From the NCBI RefSeq assembly GCF_001522545.3, contig NC_031769.1:11953888-12017887 (forward strand): a stretch of 64,000 nucleotides of DNA, written 5' to 3'. Position 1 is the first letter of the stretch. Each line of letters starts with the position of its first letter. This DNA comes from Parus major (Eukaryota; Chordata; Aves; Passeriformes; Paridae). Both the position numbers and the translations under genes were made by a program. Under the pieces are notes generated by a model. That model made no database searches. It was not told where the DNA came from and was given only the letters and a program-made list of their open reading frames with translations. Positions 50,149 through 62,946 of this stretch are shown piece by piece.

Positions 50149-53100
50149 AGCATGAACTGAACAATAATTTTGATCTGAAAATGTAGAAAGTTGAAATCAG
50201 ATAGTACCATTTGTTTCAGAGACCATACATTACTTCTGGGATCTGACAAAAAGAGTATCTATTCTGTCTTCAAAGAATCCTAATAAAGAATCTAAAATTT
50301 CTTAAGACGGCGGAAAAAAGATTCAAAATACTATCATTTTTTTGATTCAAGGAAATTAAAAATACATTAATTTACTATTTGGAGAACAATATGCAAATGG
50401 AAAAATTTGTATACTTTGCAAAAGGATCTCTTGTTTTCTATATAAAAGAAATCATTACAAATGTGGCCACCATAGATAGATAATGGATTTTTGCAGATAC
50501 TCACCACATGTACATTTCTGAGATTACAGAATGAACCCTTCACATCTGCTTTCCACACCGTCATCAATAAAGTATTCTTGGAAATATTTCCTCCAAGAGG
50601 GATCAAAAGCAGAGGACAAAATGTGCAACAATCAAGAAAGCTCACAATTAAGAAAAACATCAGCTGTTTCTAAAATGGAAAACGTGAAAATATTTTATCC
50701 AAAAAGCTGTACCTGATCTGTTCTGTCAAAACTGGATACTGCTTTCCAGCCAGGAAAACAGAAATCCACAGTGGCAATTGTCTTCTGCAGTAGGACTATA
50801 TATGTTATGTGAAGATTTAAGATATATCTTATTATGCTAAAATATATGGGTATGACACACAGGTGCTTCTTAAATCATTCAAGTTCAACCCTACCAGTCA
50901 TAATGAAGTTGAGATTGCCCATTAGAATGTACCCAAGTTTTCAACCTTGGTAAAGGCAATATCAGTCTGATTAATATTCCTATAGCTTCCCTTGTTAACT
51001 TCTTCATGATTTGCATAGAATACATAATGGAAAATTATTTTGCCATTTGCCATAACTCAGACTATATTAAACATAACACATTCTCTCTAGCTGGCTTCCA
51101 GGCACTGGAATTTCTGCAGGATTCCTTTGTGAATAGTCTTAAACAGCTGACTAGACCACAAAGTTAATCAAGCTCCACAAAATTTGCTACCAGTTCCATC
51201 CTTGGTGGTCACTCAGTTGTTTTAATTTGGTGCCAGCTGCCACTTGTTTGTTTTTGCAACAGTACACATCTTCTGAGTCTTGAAAAATAATTTTTCCAGA
51301 TCCTGGCTGCACCCAAGCTGTCTTGAATTCCTAAAGAGTAATTTACACTTGAGGACAAAAGGGACATTTCCTTTATAGCACAGAATCAAAGTGTCATTTC
51401 CCAGCTGAAAAGCAAGTCTTATTTTACTGGTTCACTCTTGAATGCAGCGAGGAAACAGCTGAATAAGTTCCCCCTGCAGACACACACATTCAGCCCATCA
51501 CACACGCATGCTGGTGGTGCTCCCTGGCAGAACAAGCACATTCTTATCACTTAGCATCTGTTTCCTTTTTTCTCAGACTTGTTTACCAGCATTTTCATTG
51601 AGAAGCTTCCTTGCAGAGGATAATTTTTTTTTAACTTTGTCATTCATTCACGATGGAGTTACACCTCCCAGCTGCAGCTATTTTAATAATGCTAAGAGTT
51701 AGGTATATAATTTTTCTGTATAACTCAGATGCTATCAGAGAGCTAAAATGCCGTACAAAACTTAATCAAAGCTGTTCATAGTGACAGTCAATTTAAACAA
51801 TATTTTTTTTTTCAAAATTAGGTTGCTTCATATTCTTTGGCAGTAAAAGGACAATGATAGTATTATTTTTTATTTGAGCAAAAAAATGAAGAGAATATCC
51901 AAATAAACAATAACTCACAACAATACTGTTTGTTCTACCTAGTTAGAATTTAAGAGTTTATTAAAGCAAAAAAGAAAAAAATGTTGAAATGAAAAAGCTC
52001 ACAGTGGGTTTGTAAAGGTTGGAATGAAATTGCTATTTCTAGGAGTTTCCATGGAAACTACAGTACTAAGCAAACCTATGTACAAAAAGAAGAGATTTTT
52101 TTGTTGTTGCTAAGTGTTCTTGAGAAAATCCACACAAGCATCATTATAATATGTAGCTAAACCAACAGGCATGCTAGTTGAATAATGTATAGCATACAAC
52201 TGTAGTGTTTACTTACTGAATAGTTTAGAAATGAAAGTTCAGGCATCTGTGTGACCTTTAGATTTGGACCTGTACAGTTTTTAGATTTAGCATTGCATTG
52301 TTTAAAGCGAATCAACATGGTTAACAAACAAAATTACTCAGAGCAAACCCAACATTTTGCCAAATTTTTACATTTAATGCATACTTGATAATCTAAGAAA
52401 AATTTCTTAATTGGTTTTGATATGATCAGTTTGCTCTCAGTATTATTGAAAATAACCTTCTGTCTTCTAAAGGTTGCTTATATCTGAATATAGGAATTAA
52501 CCCTTAACTGGACAGTTTTATTACCCGAGAAGAGACAAACATCTTCATAGTAAAGATGAAAAGTAGGGCAGGTTTTGAAATGAAACCAGAAAGTTTTAAA
52601 TAAAGAAATAAATGCTGAGATTGCAAATTCCTTATGGTCACAAACCAGTTTTGAGCCTTTTTCTATTCTGCATCACCAAATCAGCCTTCGTGGTTTCTCA
52701 AAATTCAGATTATTCCACAATCAAACCCTAAAGGAGAGTGCTTAACATTGACAAGGAGTATGTGAGCCTGTAAGAGGATTTAAAAAGATCCAGAAGAAAA
52801 CAAAAGATCAGAGAAAACTGAAGAATATCAGTTCATGCTAATTTAAGAATTCAATAGCTAGATTTTTAGGAAAAGAAAATATTACAAATTTTACATTTAA
52901 TTCTTTTATGAAAAAAGAAACTGAAATTCATGTTCATCTATTGTACACCATTTTCAATGTTAAGTGCTATTTAGAAATTACTTAATTTCATTGGAATAAT
53001 GACAGAAATGTCTGTAAGTATGAAATAGCACCACAGTGTGTTGTGATTATTGATACGATATTTGAAACATATTGATTATAAGATTTATTTTTTTTTCCTA

Positions 53101-53602
53101 AAGCAGTTATACATGGTAGTGATGCTTTAAATATTTAATTAAAAGTCATGTATTAATAAAAAATGATTCAATAAGTCACCAAATGCAAAATTCTGCAATG
53201 ATGTCTCTATAAATTATTTAACAACTCCAAGAGTGTTAGCTTTAATAAATTAAATTCAAGGACATCTGGTCAACATATGAAAACTAAAAATACAATTTTC
53301 TTTATCAGTTCAGCAGCCTGGGCTCTCATATTTCATCACAAGCAACTTCAAATTTGGTTGATAACTTCTTACTCAGACATTGTTTTTTTCTAGGAGATTA
53401 AATTAATTGTATGAAGGAAAAATCATGAAAAACAACAAACAATTTAAATATCTAGGCTAATGTCTACTCTTTTAAATATTAAAAAACTGGTTACTTAGTC
53501 AAAAGCATTAACCACCAACATTATTTCTATCTTTCTGAAGTTATCTAGATATCTCCTCTTTTTTTTTTTTGTTTTTTTGCTGTCAGCAGTCTTACTTAAA
53601 AA

Positions 53603-53607
53603 GTGCT
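53603..53607. repeat. Target-site duplication, left copy
   Basis: GTGCT immediately before the TGT start of the LTR. It is identical to the 5 bp following the CA end of the element at 55015-55019. Confidence 0.88.
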
Positions 53608-53814
53608 TGTCATGGAGTTACTTTACCTTTAAGAAAGTTAAAGTTTCTGGGAACTGCCTGGAGTCTTTTCTCCTGACCAATTATCGGTCATTGCTGAGAA
53701 TTGACACCAGTTTAGGCCATTGAAAAGTGGGATCAGCTTGTGAACCCTACCTTAAAGTGTAAAACCAGAGCTCTCTGAGTTCTCTTTGTTTCCTGGCTGT
53801 GAAGAGTGGCGGAG

Positions 53815-54125
53815 CTCCAGGCCTCCCGTTCCCAGCCCAGGCCATGTGGCCGGGCGGGGACAGGGCTGGGCCTGCCGCGTCTCCCGGCCGGGAGATGAGG
53901 GCCCTGCGGGGGGTTTTCCCCGGGCTCTGGCCGGGCCAGGCCGGGCCGATCTCTGGCTCAGCTGCAGGGTTTTTGCTGTAACTAAATTCACTAGAAACTG
54001 CTGAGTGAAGAAGGAGAGAGACTCTGGACCTGAAGCGGGCTGGGGCGGCGACTGCACTCTCCAGAGCAGCCATGAGGAACTCTCCATCGCAGACGGCTCC
54101 AGTTCCTGCACCGGCCGAGGCCACA
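53815..54125. promoter_or_regulatory. CpG-rich segment inside the LTR
   Basis: About twenty CpG dinucleotides in roughly 300 bp, including CCGCGTCTCCCGGCCGGG and several GGCCGGGCC words. This is a sharp contrast to the surrounding AT-rich, CpG-poor DNA. It lies in the U3-like part of the LTR, so it could act as a promoter or a methylation target. Promoter activity is inference. Confidence 0.6.
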
Positions 54126-54901
54126 GAACTACCTACAACAGCCTGGGCAAGATTTTAACTCTTTCATTACCCAGATGAGACTTGCGGATTAATCTTTTTA
54201 TCCAGAGAGAAAAAAAGAGAGTGATCAACATGAAAAGAGACTTTATAAACTACCAGTGACAAGAAAGAAAAGAAGCTTCAGAAAAGGTACAGAATTAAGA
54301 AGATGCTTTAATTTAGCTGAAATATCTTTCTGTTAAAACTATGGAGATGGACAATGAAGTCCTGAAAAGAACTCCTTTAATTCATGATAAGTATCTAGGG
54401 AGGAATAAAGTGTTCAAAGTGTAAACTTGAGTAATTATGGTATAGTGAAGTGCTGGGAGATTTGAAGCCTTGAGAGGCAATGAGAAAACTGTTGTCTAGT
54501 GAAGCTCACAGAAACAGATGAAGAAGACTTTTTTTGCCTTTGAATACTCATCCTTAAAAATGCTATCCCTAGACTCATGGCCCATACACATCTCAGAGTG
54601 ATGTGAAAATGGGAGGGGTGGGCTCTGATAACAGCAGCTCTGGGCAGCTGACATCAGGGCAATGGAAAACTATAACAAAAATAGTTTTCGTGTGAGAAAC
54701 TCCATAAATTAACAGGAAGAAACTTTTGTTTCTCTACAAAGACTAGTGAAAAGACTGTAGCAAGAATTAAGACTGTTTTAACCACCAAAGTTCCAAAGTT
54801 TTTGTCTCTGCTGTCATGTGAACAAGAGAATAGTGGGTAGATAGGGGATGAAAAGGTTTTTCTGGAAGTTTATTCTGGTGTTCTTATTCCTGTAGTTTGT
54901 C

Positions 54902-54907
54902 AATAAA
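54902..54907 (+). terminator. Polyadenylation signal of the solo LTR
   Basis: AATAAA about 110 bp before the LTR end, followed by TTTTGCTCTTGTTC-type T/G-rich sequence, as expected for the R/U5 boundary. Confidence 0.7.
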
Positions 54908-55014
54908 CTTTCTTTATTCCTTTTAAGTTTTATGCCTGTTTTGCTCTTGTTCTAATCCATATCTCACAGCAAGAAATAAGTAATTTTCTTAGTTATTGGT
55001 TTTAAACCACAACA

Positions 55015-55019
55015 GTGCT
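55015..55019. repeat. Target-site duplication, right copy
   Basis: GTGCT directly after the ACA end of the LTR, identical to 53603-53607. Confidence 0.88.
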
Positions 55020-56685
55020 TAACTCTCCAAGACCTTGGGATTTGTACTTCTGTATCTTGCCAAGAGATTTCACTTTCCATATAGCACACATTGGGCTTCT
55101 GACATAAAAATTCCTTTAAAATTAATTTTTATGATTTGTCTATTTCCAAAATGTCCATAAACATCACACAGAAGCCTAAGTGTCTGCATATATTTGTTAT
55201 TTCTATTTTACTAGTGACTAGTTAAGCCAATGAATAAATATTTGCACATATTTCATAAAAGAATTGGTTTGTTTTAAAAATCCACAGGCTGAGTAGCCAT
55301 AGAGTCGTTAAATGGAGATTTTGAATTTTCTTCAGTCAATGAGTTGTCTTTAACTCTCATAATGGAGAACTCTGGTAATCTATATACTTTAAAATCCTAT
55401 TTTCTCAAGTATTGTTCATAAGTAGTAAGCAGGGAGAATAGTTATTTAAGGTCATTCATATAAAGACAAAGACATTTTTCAGCAGCAATATTACATCTGA
55501 AAGTAAAAATCTTCCTGTTGTGTTTGGTATTCAAAAGCCCCTTCACAGTTTAACCTCTGTCCTTCAATCAATTCAATGGTACTGATACAAATGTACTGTA
55601 CAAATGGTACTCAGCCAATTGTATTCCAACTTTTCTTCTACATACCTAGATTTTTTCTTTTTTAAATTATTAGTGTCATTGTTACTACTACTACTACTAC
55701 TATTACGTTGATGAGAAAGCTTCATAATTGATTTTTTGTTTCTACATCATCTGAAAGAAGTGATGAAATATATTAAAGATTTAACATAATCTAACCCTGT
55801 GTGTAGACACTGATAAGCATGGAGGTCCTGGTCACCACAGAAAACATTAAACCCAATAAGAATTTCAGAATAATTTAAGAACAGAAAGATGTTCAGCTGC
55901 CATGGATATATCTCCTTGCTTTATTGCCATTTTTTAATGCTCAAGAATTGACAGTAAGCATAAATCAGAATTGTGCACCTGGGAGTGCAGCAATCACCTG
56001 CTGAGCGACAAGTGATCTTATCAGAAAGGTTTATTTTCAAAATAGTATAAGGAAAAGAAGAACCGGTCACAGAGTTCACTCAAAATGAAAACCCTTTAAG
56101 GCTGACAGAGCTTTTACCCACAGGAATCTGTGAAATGTAGGTGTACCACCACCAGAACTGTTTAAATAAAATGTAAATGGCTGTTGATTGCATAACCCCA
56201 GAACCCTTCCTCCACACCTTTGTCTCATCGTTGTTCTTCTGCCTCTCACACTGAATGTGTCACACTTGTAAATGAATCAGGGACAAAGGGCCGAGAGAAG
56301 TAGGAACAGGTGTGAGGCTACAATACCAGCAACAGTAATTTATTTCATAGCTGCTAAAATAAAGCAAACTGAAAATGAAAACGGTGATTTTTTTCAGAGG
56401 TTTAGAACTCTAAAATGTGTCTTCAGTAAGAGCTAAGGCTAAGACTTTACCATATCAGGATGGTTCCATGATGAAATCTCATCACTGCATCATTAAATAC
56501 ACATGTTCAATGAAGGAGAGGACAAAAATGTTTTCCACTCAAAACCAGCAAAATTACTTCACCAGGAGGAGAATTTTCTATACATTCTGTCTGTGCAAAT
56601 CAAAGAGGACGTATGGTCTTAAGTCCCTCAGGTTTTAAAGCTCCCATCAGCATTTTCACCTGCTTATCCCATATTGCATGAGTTA

Positions 56686-56712
56686 TGTCAGGATAAAAAA
56701 AAAATCCTGACA
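56686..56712. repeat. 9-bp inverted repeat with poly(A) loop
   Basis: TGTCAGGAT at 56686-56694 and its reverse complement ATCCTGACA at 56704-56712 enclose nine A. The arms do not extend further and no associated transposon is visible. Confidence 0.9.
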
Positions 56713-59700
56713 TTTCACGGATTTATTTCACAGATTTATTACAGATTGTTGTGGTTTTAATTGACTTCAGTGTAGATTTTTGAATTAATAATTTGCCTGT
56801 AATGTCAGGCATCTGTGGACTAAGACCCTGGGTCCATCTATTTGAATAATAGTGCCTCTAACAGTCCCTGGTGCTTGCTACAGACTAAGAAGGAATCTGG
56901 CTATTTTATCCTCAGGGAACCCATACTTCAGAATTAAGGGAATGGATAAAGATGCATGCAAAACAGTCTGGCCACTTTCATTTTGTCACTGGAGCAATGC
57001 AGGAGCAACCTTAGCACTCTTTTAGCTTGGAAAGATCCTTAGACCTCTGATCTTCAGTATCAGGGTGCAAAACCCGAGAAGTGGATTTTAGCTAGCCACT
57101 GTAAAAAGTTTGTCTATTTACTTCCTGCCCTTTCATTTTAGGACAAAGAAAAAAGTATACAGGGACAAATTAGTGCTTTAATTTCAATTTCTACTTTTAA
57201 AAGCAGTTTTCCTAATGGGATCTGGTCATTGCTTAATAATTCTGATTGATTTACCCATTAACTTCATTATAAACATTAGCTTTGTTTTGCTAACAATAAA
57301 AAAAAAGAAAAACATACTTTATCTAAATATTATCAATAAAGTTAGGTTTTCTTTTTGACCAGATAAGTTTCCATAATTTTCATTACACTTGACTGAAAAC
57401 AACATTCATTTTAAAGAGTGCAATGTCATTTGTAAGTAGAACTTTTATATTAATCTACAGGCAAATTTCAAAACACAATTGATTGCTACTTAGTTGTAGT
57501 CTGGAATGTTTACACAGTTTTACATTTCTCTTTGGATCTATAAGCAGTCTCATAAAGTATTGGCAATTTAATTCATACAATATTCTTAATCACTAGAGGA
57601 AAGGGGATTATGAGTTCCTAACTCTTGTTAGGAGCTGGCAAAATTGCAAGCCATAGTGATGATAGGGGCAATCAAAGATAAAGTATCTGGTTAATTGAAA
57701 GAAAATTCTGTGCTTTCTCCAAAATCAGTAAACTGGTGAGTCTGACCTCAATTTTTTCAACTTGGCTCTCCAAGAAGCATTCTGTTCTAGGTGAAAAGTA
57801 GATTGGTCAATCTCTCCTGGCAAGAAAATTGGAAATGACTGAGCTGTAGAAAGAAATATCCTGGTCCTACTGAGATATACTGAGTTAACATTTTGATCAG
57901 CTTGAATGAAATTACCATCCTATGTAGCCTTTATGAACTACATGAGTTCTGTGTAATACCTTATAGCTCTATACAATCATCCGATCAACATCAATGAGAT
58001 TCAAACTTGTTCCAGTGGCACGTTTTGCAGACCATGTGATTTTGACAGATCCAAACCCAAAAAAATCATGCTCTGTGTCTGACCTGTTGCCTAAATTCTA
58101 TTGTTCTAGACATGAGCCTCCAATTCAATAAACAACTCTGTGTATTTAGAACAGTTTCAACACATGCACAGAGTCCAACATTTTGGGACAGATTCACTTT
58201 GTGTGAACAATAGGATTTGTCTGCAGACACAACAGTCATTCATCCAGAGAATCATTAAATCATGAGACAGAACAGTAGTCTAGCACATTTTTGTAAAAGG
58301 TGGTGGCTTCTTACCAAAGCCAGGAGGGCAGTGGATCTGAATTTGTAGCCGTGGTTTTCAAAATAATTAATTGGGGTCTTCCTAATGGAGAAAGTTTACC
58401 CATGGAAAACAAGTCATTAACAAAGAAAACAATGGAACAGTCCATTGTATAATCCTGTTTGATTCTCAGATACATGGTGGTAATTTCCTACAGTGCACTT
58501 AGGGTGCTGAATGGCAAACCTGAGCTATAATATCCATGCACAGGGCTTAATAGGGAATCTACTGCAGGCTGACAAGGCGGATTATGACAATCATTACAAG
58601 AAGACAGTGATGTCCAAGTTAAGAGCAGGTTTGCCAACTACTCCAAATTCATATTGTTAAGATGAGCATATTCAATAACATTATTGTTATTCGAGGCAGT
58701 TCTGCAGCAAACGCTTTCCATTTGCAAACTGAAAGTGGGTGAGGTCTCTTTAAGGCAGGACATGGATAAAAAGGAAGCAGCTGTTACACTAATCTGAGGG
58801 TTCCACTTTAAGGAAACCAGAAAATGAAAACAGAAATGAAGGTCTGAATCTCTTATGTGTTGTTACCCACTATGACACAGATTAACACTCTAAAACCCGT
58901 TAGATGGGAATCTGAGAACTGCAAAGCTGTTAAAAGCCTTAATTTACAGCTACTAATTTTCAGTAGTCACAATGGTTCATAACATTATACATTATTATAT
59001 TATATACATATATTCTAAACATTTTTTTAAAGTTTATCATATTATCTGGGAGATGATACAAAAATATCTAAGCTTTAAAAAGCAACAAAAGAATAACATG
59101 TTTCATAATTAAAATAAAAGAACATATATTATAAAAATATGTGAGGAGAACAGTGGCCCATTGCACTTTGCAAAAAAACACATCTAATTCTGAGGTCTAA
59201 GGATCAAAGAGAGAATTATGAAGTGAGAACTTAATTCAGGAAGAAGTTAGGATTTGCAGAAACATTTGTATATTCAAAGAACTATTAAAGCTTCCTTGTA
59301 GAAGTAACAGATAATTATTCAAATACATCATAAGGCTGATTTAACCCAGTTTAACCAGAAAACAGTAAGTGAAAAAAGTCAGGGAATGCTCTGAACCTTT
59401 TGATTTGTGTAGTGCCTTCCTCTGAACTTACGATCACTGAGAAATATCAGAACTGACAAATGGTTTGCAGTTTGATTGGAGATTATTTGTTAATGAATTT
59501 GGGGAAAATTAAAAATGCTTTTGAAAGCACACTTGAAAGGATTAAAGTAAGGTAGCTGATTTATTCTAGGTGAATTTTATACATAATGTAAATCACAAAT
59601 GAGTCATAATTCAAAAGATGAAACAATATCAGATATAATGTTTTTATAAAATAGCAATGTCCAGGAAAGTTTGTTGTCTTCAGCATGGTTCCTTGAACAT

Positions 59701-60814
59701 AAATTGTAATTTTCTTTTAACTGTGTAATAAAAACTTCCTTAGTTTAGCCATTAGCTTACTTTTACTTTCTCATTAAAAGAGGATAAAAACTTTTGCCCT
59801 ATCTATTCTATTTCAGAGGCCTCCTCTGAACATTTTTCTTCTGCTTTTATTCTCATTTAACTCTAGTCAAGTAGGTTTGCTTAAGAACTTGACCTTAACT
59901 CATGGAAATCAACTGGGCAGATTCTAACCTGTCCTGGATGACACTCTTGTTTAGTTTATTTGAGAAAAACAAATGGAAGACCAAGATTCTTTAGAGTATA
60001 TGGTGATTCTATCTCTATTTAGAAGGTACTTATTATGCATTTTAAAAACAATGACATCATTTAATATCCTAGTTCTCAAGTTAAATAGTAAACTATCTCA
60101 GGAAAGAAACCTTTTTTTTAGAAATATAATTGGTATATTCTGGCAAAAGAAATGTAACAGATGATCATTCGCAAAAAAAACCCAACCAAAACAGAGTGAA
60201 ATGTTCTCTACTAGTTAAGAGAAGCTCTCTCTTTCTAATTTTATCCTGAATTTCTATTAGTTTGACTTAAAAAAAAAAGAAAAAAAAGCAACAAATTGCT
60301 GTTACTACTCTTTTAGAGATGTATAGGGTTTTTTTTCTCACACCATTCAGGTAACTTAAAATCTACTTCCACCTTTATTAGAAGTAGCTTCCTTCCTCAT
60401 TCCCAAAGTGTCTATCTTTACACTTCCAGAAGAACTAAACTAACTTCTTAAAATCAAATTTAAAGTGCATACTATAACATATTTGGAACAGAATGTGACA
60501 GCTTGAACCAAACATATTAGTGTCTTATGCAAAATTGTGAGTATTTAACTTAGAGTCTGCAAAAGGTTTATACTATATTTCACTACTCTACAGAGCAAGC
60601 ATTCCTGAAATCCTGGGTTTGGGTCAGAAACAATGAGAAAGAAGTACCAAAAATTACTGGACAGGTCTTTACAGAAAGTCATCAGTATATTCTTATTACT
60701 GGAGAAAATTAAAGAATAAATCAGAAGATTAAAAATAATATAGTCCCTTCAGTATATCAATTGTAACATGTGTTATAACAATTAGCTACAAATAACTACC
60801 AGATAATTAATAAT

Positions 60815-60835
60815 AGTTCTTAATAATTAAGAACT
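60815..60835. repeat. 21-bp perfect palindrome
   Basis: AGTTCTTAAT and its reverse complement ATTAAGAACT are separated by a single A at 60825. The surrounding sequence is AT-rich. Confidence 0.95.
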
Positions 60836-61741
60836 CTAGAGACACATCTGAAGTCCATCAAATTTCTAATTTTTTTCCTTGTACCTTGGGCAGTTTTTAA
60901 GGTGCCACCATTATTAGGCAGTTCAGAAACAAGATAATGAATAGTGAGAAGCTAATGAGAAGGTGGTGAGGCTTCTAATAATTAATGAAACAAAAGGAGC
61001 TAGGAAATGCAATGTTACCAAAAATTCCATATTTATGCCTCTTAAGCAGCACATAGTTGGGCTGTAAACTGCTCTTTACAGTATTTTATTTATAGTCAAT
61101 CATCAGCTGGTCCAGGAGGCAAAAGCAGACAGTTCAGCCAGCTTCAGTGCAAACCATATAGAAAAAGGCAATTTCACTAGATTGAGGAGCAGAACATGAA
61201 ACGTGTAGGAGTGAGGAAAGAAGGCTCCTGCCCTAATCTATACCCAAATTTGTCACAAGTGTGATCCCAGATGCATCAACAAAGATTCCCAAAGCTTTTG
61301 ATGGGTATCTTTCTTTCCAAAAGAATTGGTATAACGACATTTCATCTGTACCATATAACACTGGAGATTTGCATTTCAAGATATTTTGATCTGAATTTGA
61401 TTCATTAGTGCCCCCCCCCAAAAAACACACAAAAAAAAATGACTCTGGTGTTTTATGGCAAAGACATTAGTCCTCAGCTGTTACAAAGTTGTTCTGCCCT
61501 GTCACAGTCAGAGTGGATTATTGTCTTTCTGCGTGGTGTATTTGGAGTGTGAATTCCAGTGCTACTGGAAAACAACAAAGGAGCTATTATTTAGGAATAA
61601 TGCTGTTGTTGATCAGATTAATGCTATTATCAATGCTATTATTTATATTACAAACATTGCCAATTTCTTGTCCTTATTGTTTTGTTTTTCCTATATTTTT
61701 CCCACATATATATTGATAACAATAATAAAAAATAAATAAAA

Positions 61742-61742
<1 letters not shown>

Positions 61743-61817
<75 letters not shown>
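61743..61817. repeat. Compound microsatellite (ACT)15(AAT)10
   Basis: Fifteen uninterrupted ACT units (61743-61787) run directly into ten AAT units (61788-61817). A related interrupted AATAA-type stretch lies just upstream. The uninterrupted length suggests a polymorphic locus; the AAT block probably arose from the ACT block by C-to-A change and expansion, or the reverse. Confidence 0.98.
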
Positions 61818-61818
<1 letters not shown>

Positions 61819-62867
61819 GTGGGGAGTGGGATGTTAAGATAGAATCAATTAGTCAAGTTCTTTTGTATAGATGTTGTGATGGTGCTTTCACAAAGATCTG
61901 ACTATTCAGATTGATGAGGATTGCCTGGACTTTCAGTGATTTCAGGCACTTTAGTTCAATCTAATACCTGAATTTACACCCTGGGTCAGTGATTTTTTTT
62001 CAGTTTTATCTTAAATATTCCTCAAAAATGTCCATTAATTAAATGAAACAGTGGAGCAGAAAAGAAAATGGGTGTTATGTGCATATATGTAGTCTGTGAA
62101 CATAATTTTAAGCTGTTACCATTTCACTAACACCCAAAGGACAAGAATCAGTACAGGACAGAATCATGGTAATACTTGTAATTTACTTTTATTGCTTCAC
62201 AGCTCAGGGAGTTAGATTCACTCTATCTTACGAAGCTTCTGCAAATATTCTCCTTCACTTGATAAAAATAGATTTAAAGAAACTCTTGATCTGTCTCCTG
62301 GCTTTTTTATAAGTTTTTATCCTCCTTTTCCAGGTGATTTTCTAGATCTCAACAGGGAACCTCCAAAATATTAACTGGCAAATTTGTAATTAAATGTTTT
62401 CTGATAGAACAATTATTATTTCTTTGACATCTAATTTTCAAGCGAGTGCACATCTTTTTCTTTCTCTTTAGATTATCCTTTGGGACTTTTAGTGCAAACT
62501 AGAGATTAAAACCCCCACTCTTTAGGAAAATTTTGCCAATAAAGGAAGACAAATGCAGAATTAATTTCCTTAGTTTTATTAATTTTCTCAGCCTTCAGAA
62601 TATTATTTTTTTTAATCCAAGCTAGTCACCAAAGTTATGGTTACAGAAAATGGAAGCATAAACAGAAATTTCAAAGAGCAGATTGCCACAAGTGTATAAA
62701 AATGGGATGAATGCTTTACTCAAGGTGCTGTTCTCTAGCTACTGTAAGGAAAGAAACTGTGTCAAAACATTCATATTTTATTTGAAGAAAAACAGCAGCA
62801 ACAACAATGGCTTGGCTTTCTAATGTTATATTTTGTAAATTTTAAAGGAAAAATTCTATGCTTTTCT
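61818..62867. other. Unique AT-rich sequence between two satellites
   Basis: No gene or named repeat recognised on either strand. Confidence 0.6.
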
Positions 62868-62906
62868 GAGGAAGAGGAAGAGGAAGGGGAAGGGGAGGGG
62901 GAGGGG
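62868..62906 (+). repeat. Polypurine tract with G-quadruplex motif
   Basis: An all-purine stretch of GAGGAA units grades into G-runs. At 62886-62906 four runs, G4-AA-G4-A-G5-A-G4, form a canonical short-loop intramolecular quadruplex pattern. The tract could also form a triplex (H-DNA). Open frames across it encode Glu/Gly-rich low-complexity peptide and are not genes. Confidence 0.9.
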
Positions 62907-62946
62907 CAAGGCAAGGCAAGGCAAGGCAAGGCAAGGCAAGGCAAGG
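62905..62946 (+). repeat. (GGCAA)8 pentanucleotide satellite
   Basis: Eight perfect GGCAA units at 62905-62944 followed by GG, contiguous with the G-rich tract on the left and a GAGAAAAAGG purine run on the right. The frames reading KARQG (plus) or LALPC (minus) repeats come from this satellite. Confidence 0.97.

Larger units (their letters stand above)
43159..53602. other. Unique AT-rich sequence, no gene recognised
   Basis: No exon, RNA gene or named repeat is confidently recognised over about 10 kb. Seen are a T/G-rich run near 43367-43393, a pyrimidine tract at 48206-48242, an 18-bp tandem duplication at 50113-50148 and a T-rich run at 53559-53578 just left of the LTR. The 106-codon plus-strand open frame at 44733-45053 resembles nothing I know. 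A weak exon-like signal at 49776-49827 is discussed among the findings. Confidence 0.6.
53608..55014 (+). mobile_element. Solo LTR of an endogenous retrovirus (ERVL/ERV1-type)
   Basis: A complete LTR of 1407 bp, beginning TGTCATGG and ending CCACAACA (TGT...ACA ends) between perfect 5-bp duplications GTGCT. The 5-bp duplication fits ERVL (and some ERV1) and argues against ERVK, which makes 6 bp. The plus orientation is set by a single AATAAA near the right end, followed by a T/G-rich stretch. There is no internal retroviral region or second LTR, so it arose by LTR-LTR recombination. Its left-centre (53815-54125) is strongly CpG-rich in an AT-rich neighbourhood. Open frames there of up to 125 codons on both strands (for example minus 53747-54124) are composition artefacts. 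The exact duplication and retained CpGs suggest a fairly recent insertion. I cannot name the repeat family. Confidence 0.9.
55020..61742. other. Unique AT-rich sequence, no gene recognised
   Basis: No exon, RNA gene or named repeat recognised. Small features are an ACT repeat near 55686-55703, a 9-bp inverted repeat with an A9 loop at 56686-56712, a 21-bp palindrome at 60815-60835, a C9 run at 61411-61419, and a 12-bp tandem duplication (TAATGCTATTAT-like) at about 61619-61643. Confidence 0.6.

Noticed and set aside
53747..54124. Minus-strand open frame of 125 codons, with several overlapping frames on both strands
   Set aside because: It lies inside the CpG-rich part of the solo LTR. High GC content removes stops in several frames at once, and the peptide is low-complexity Pro/Gly/Ala/Arg.
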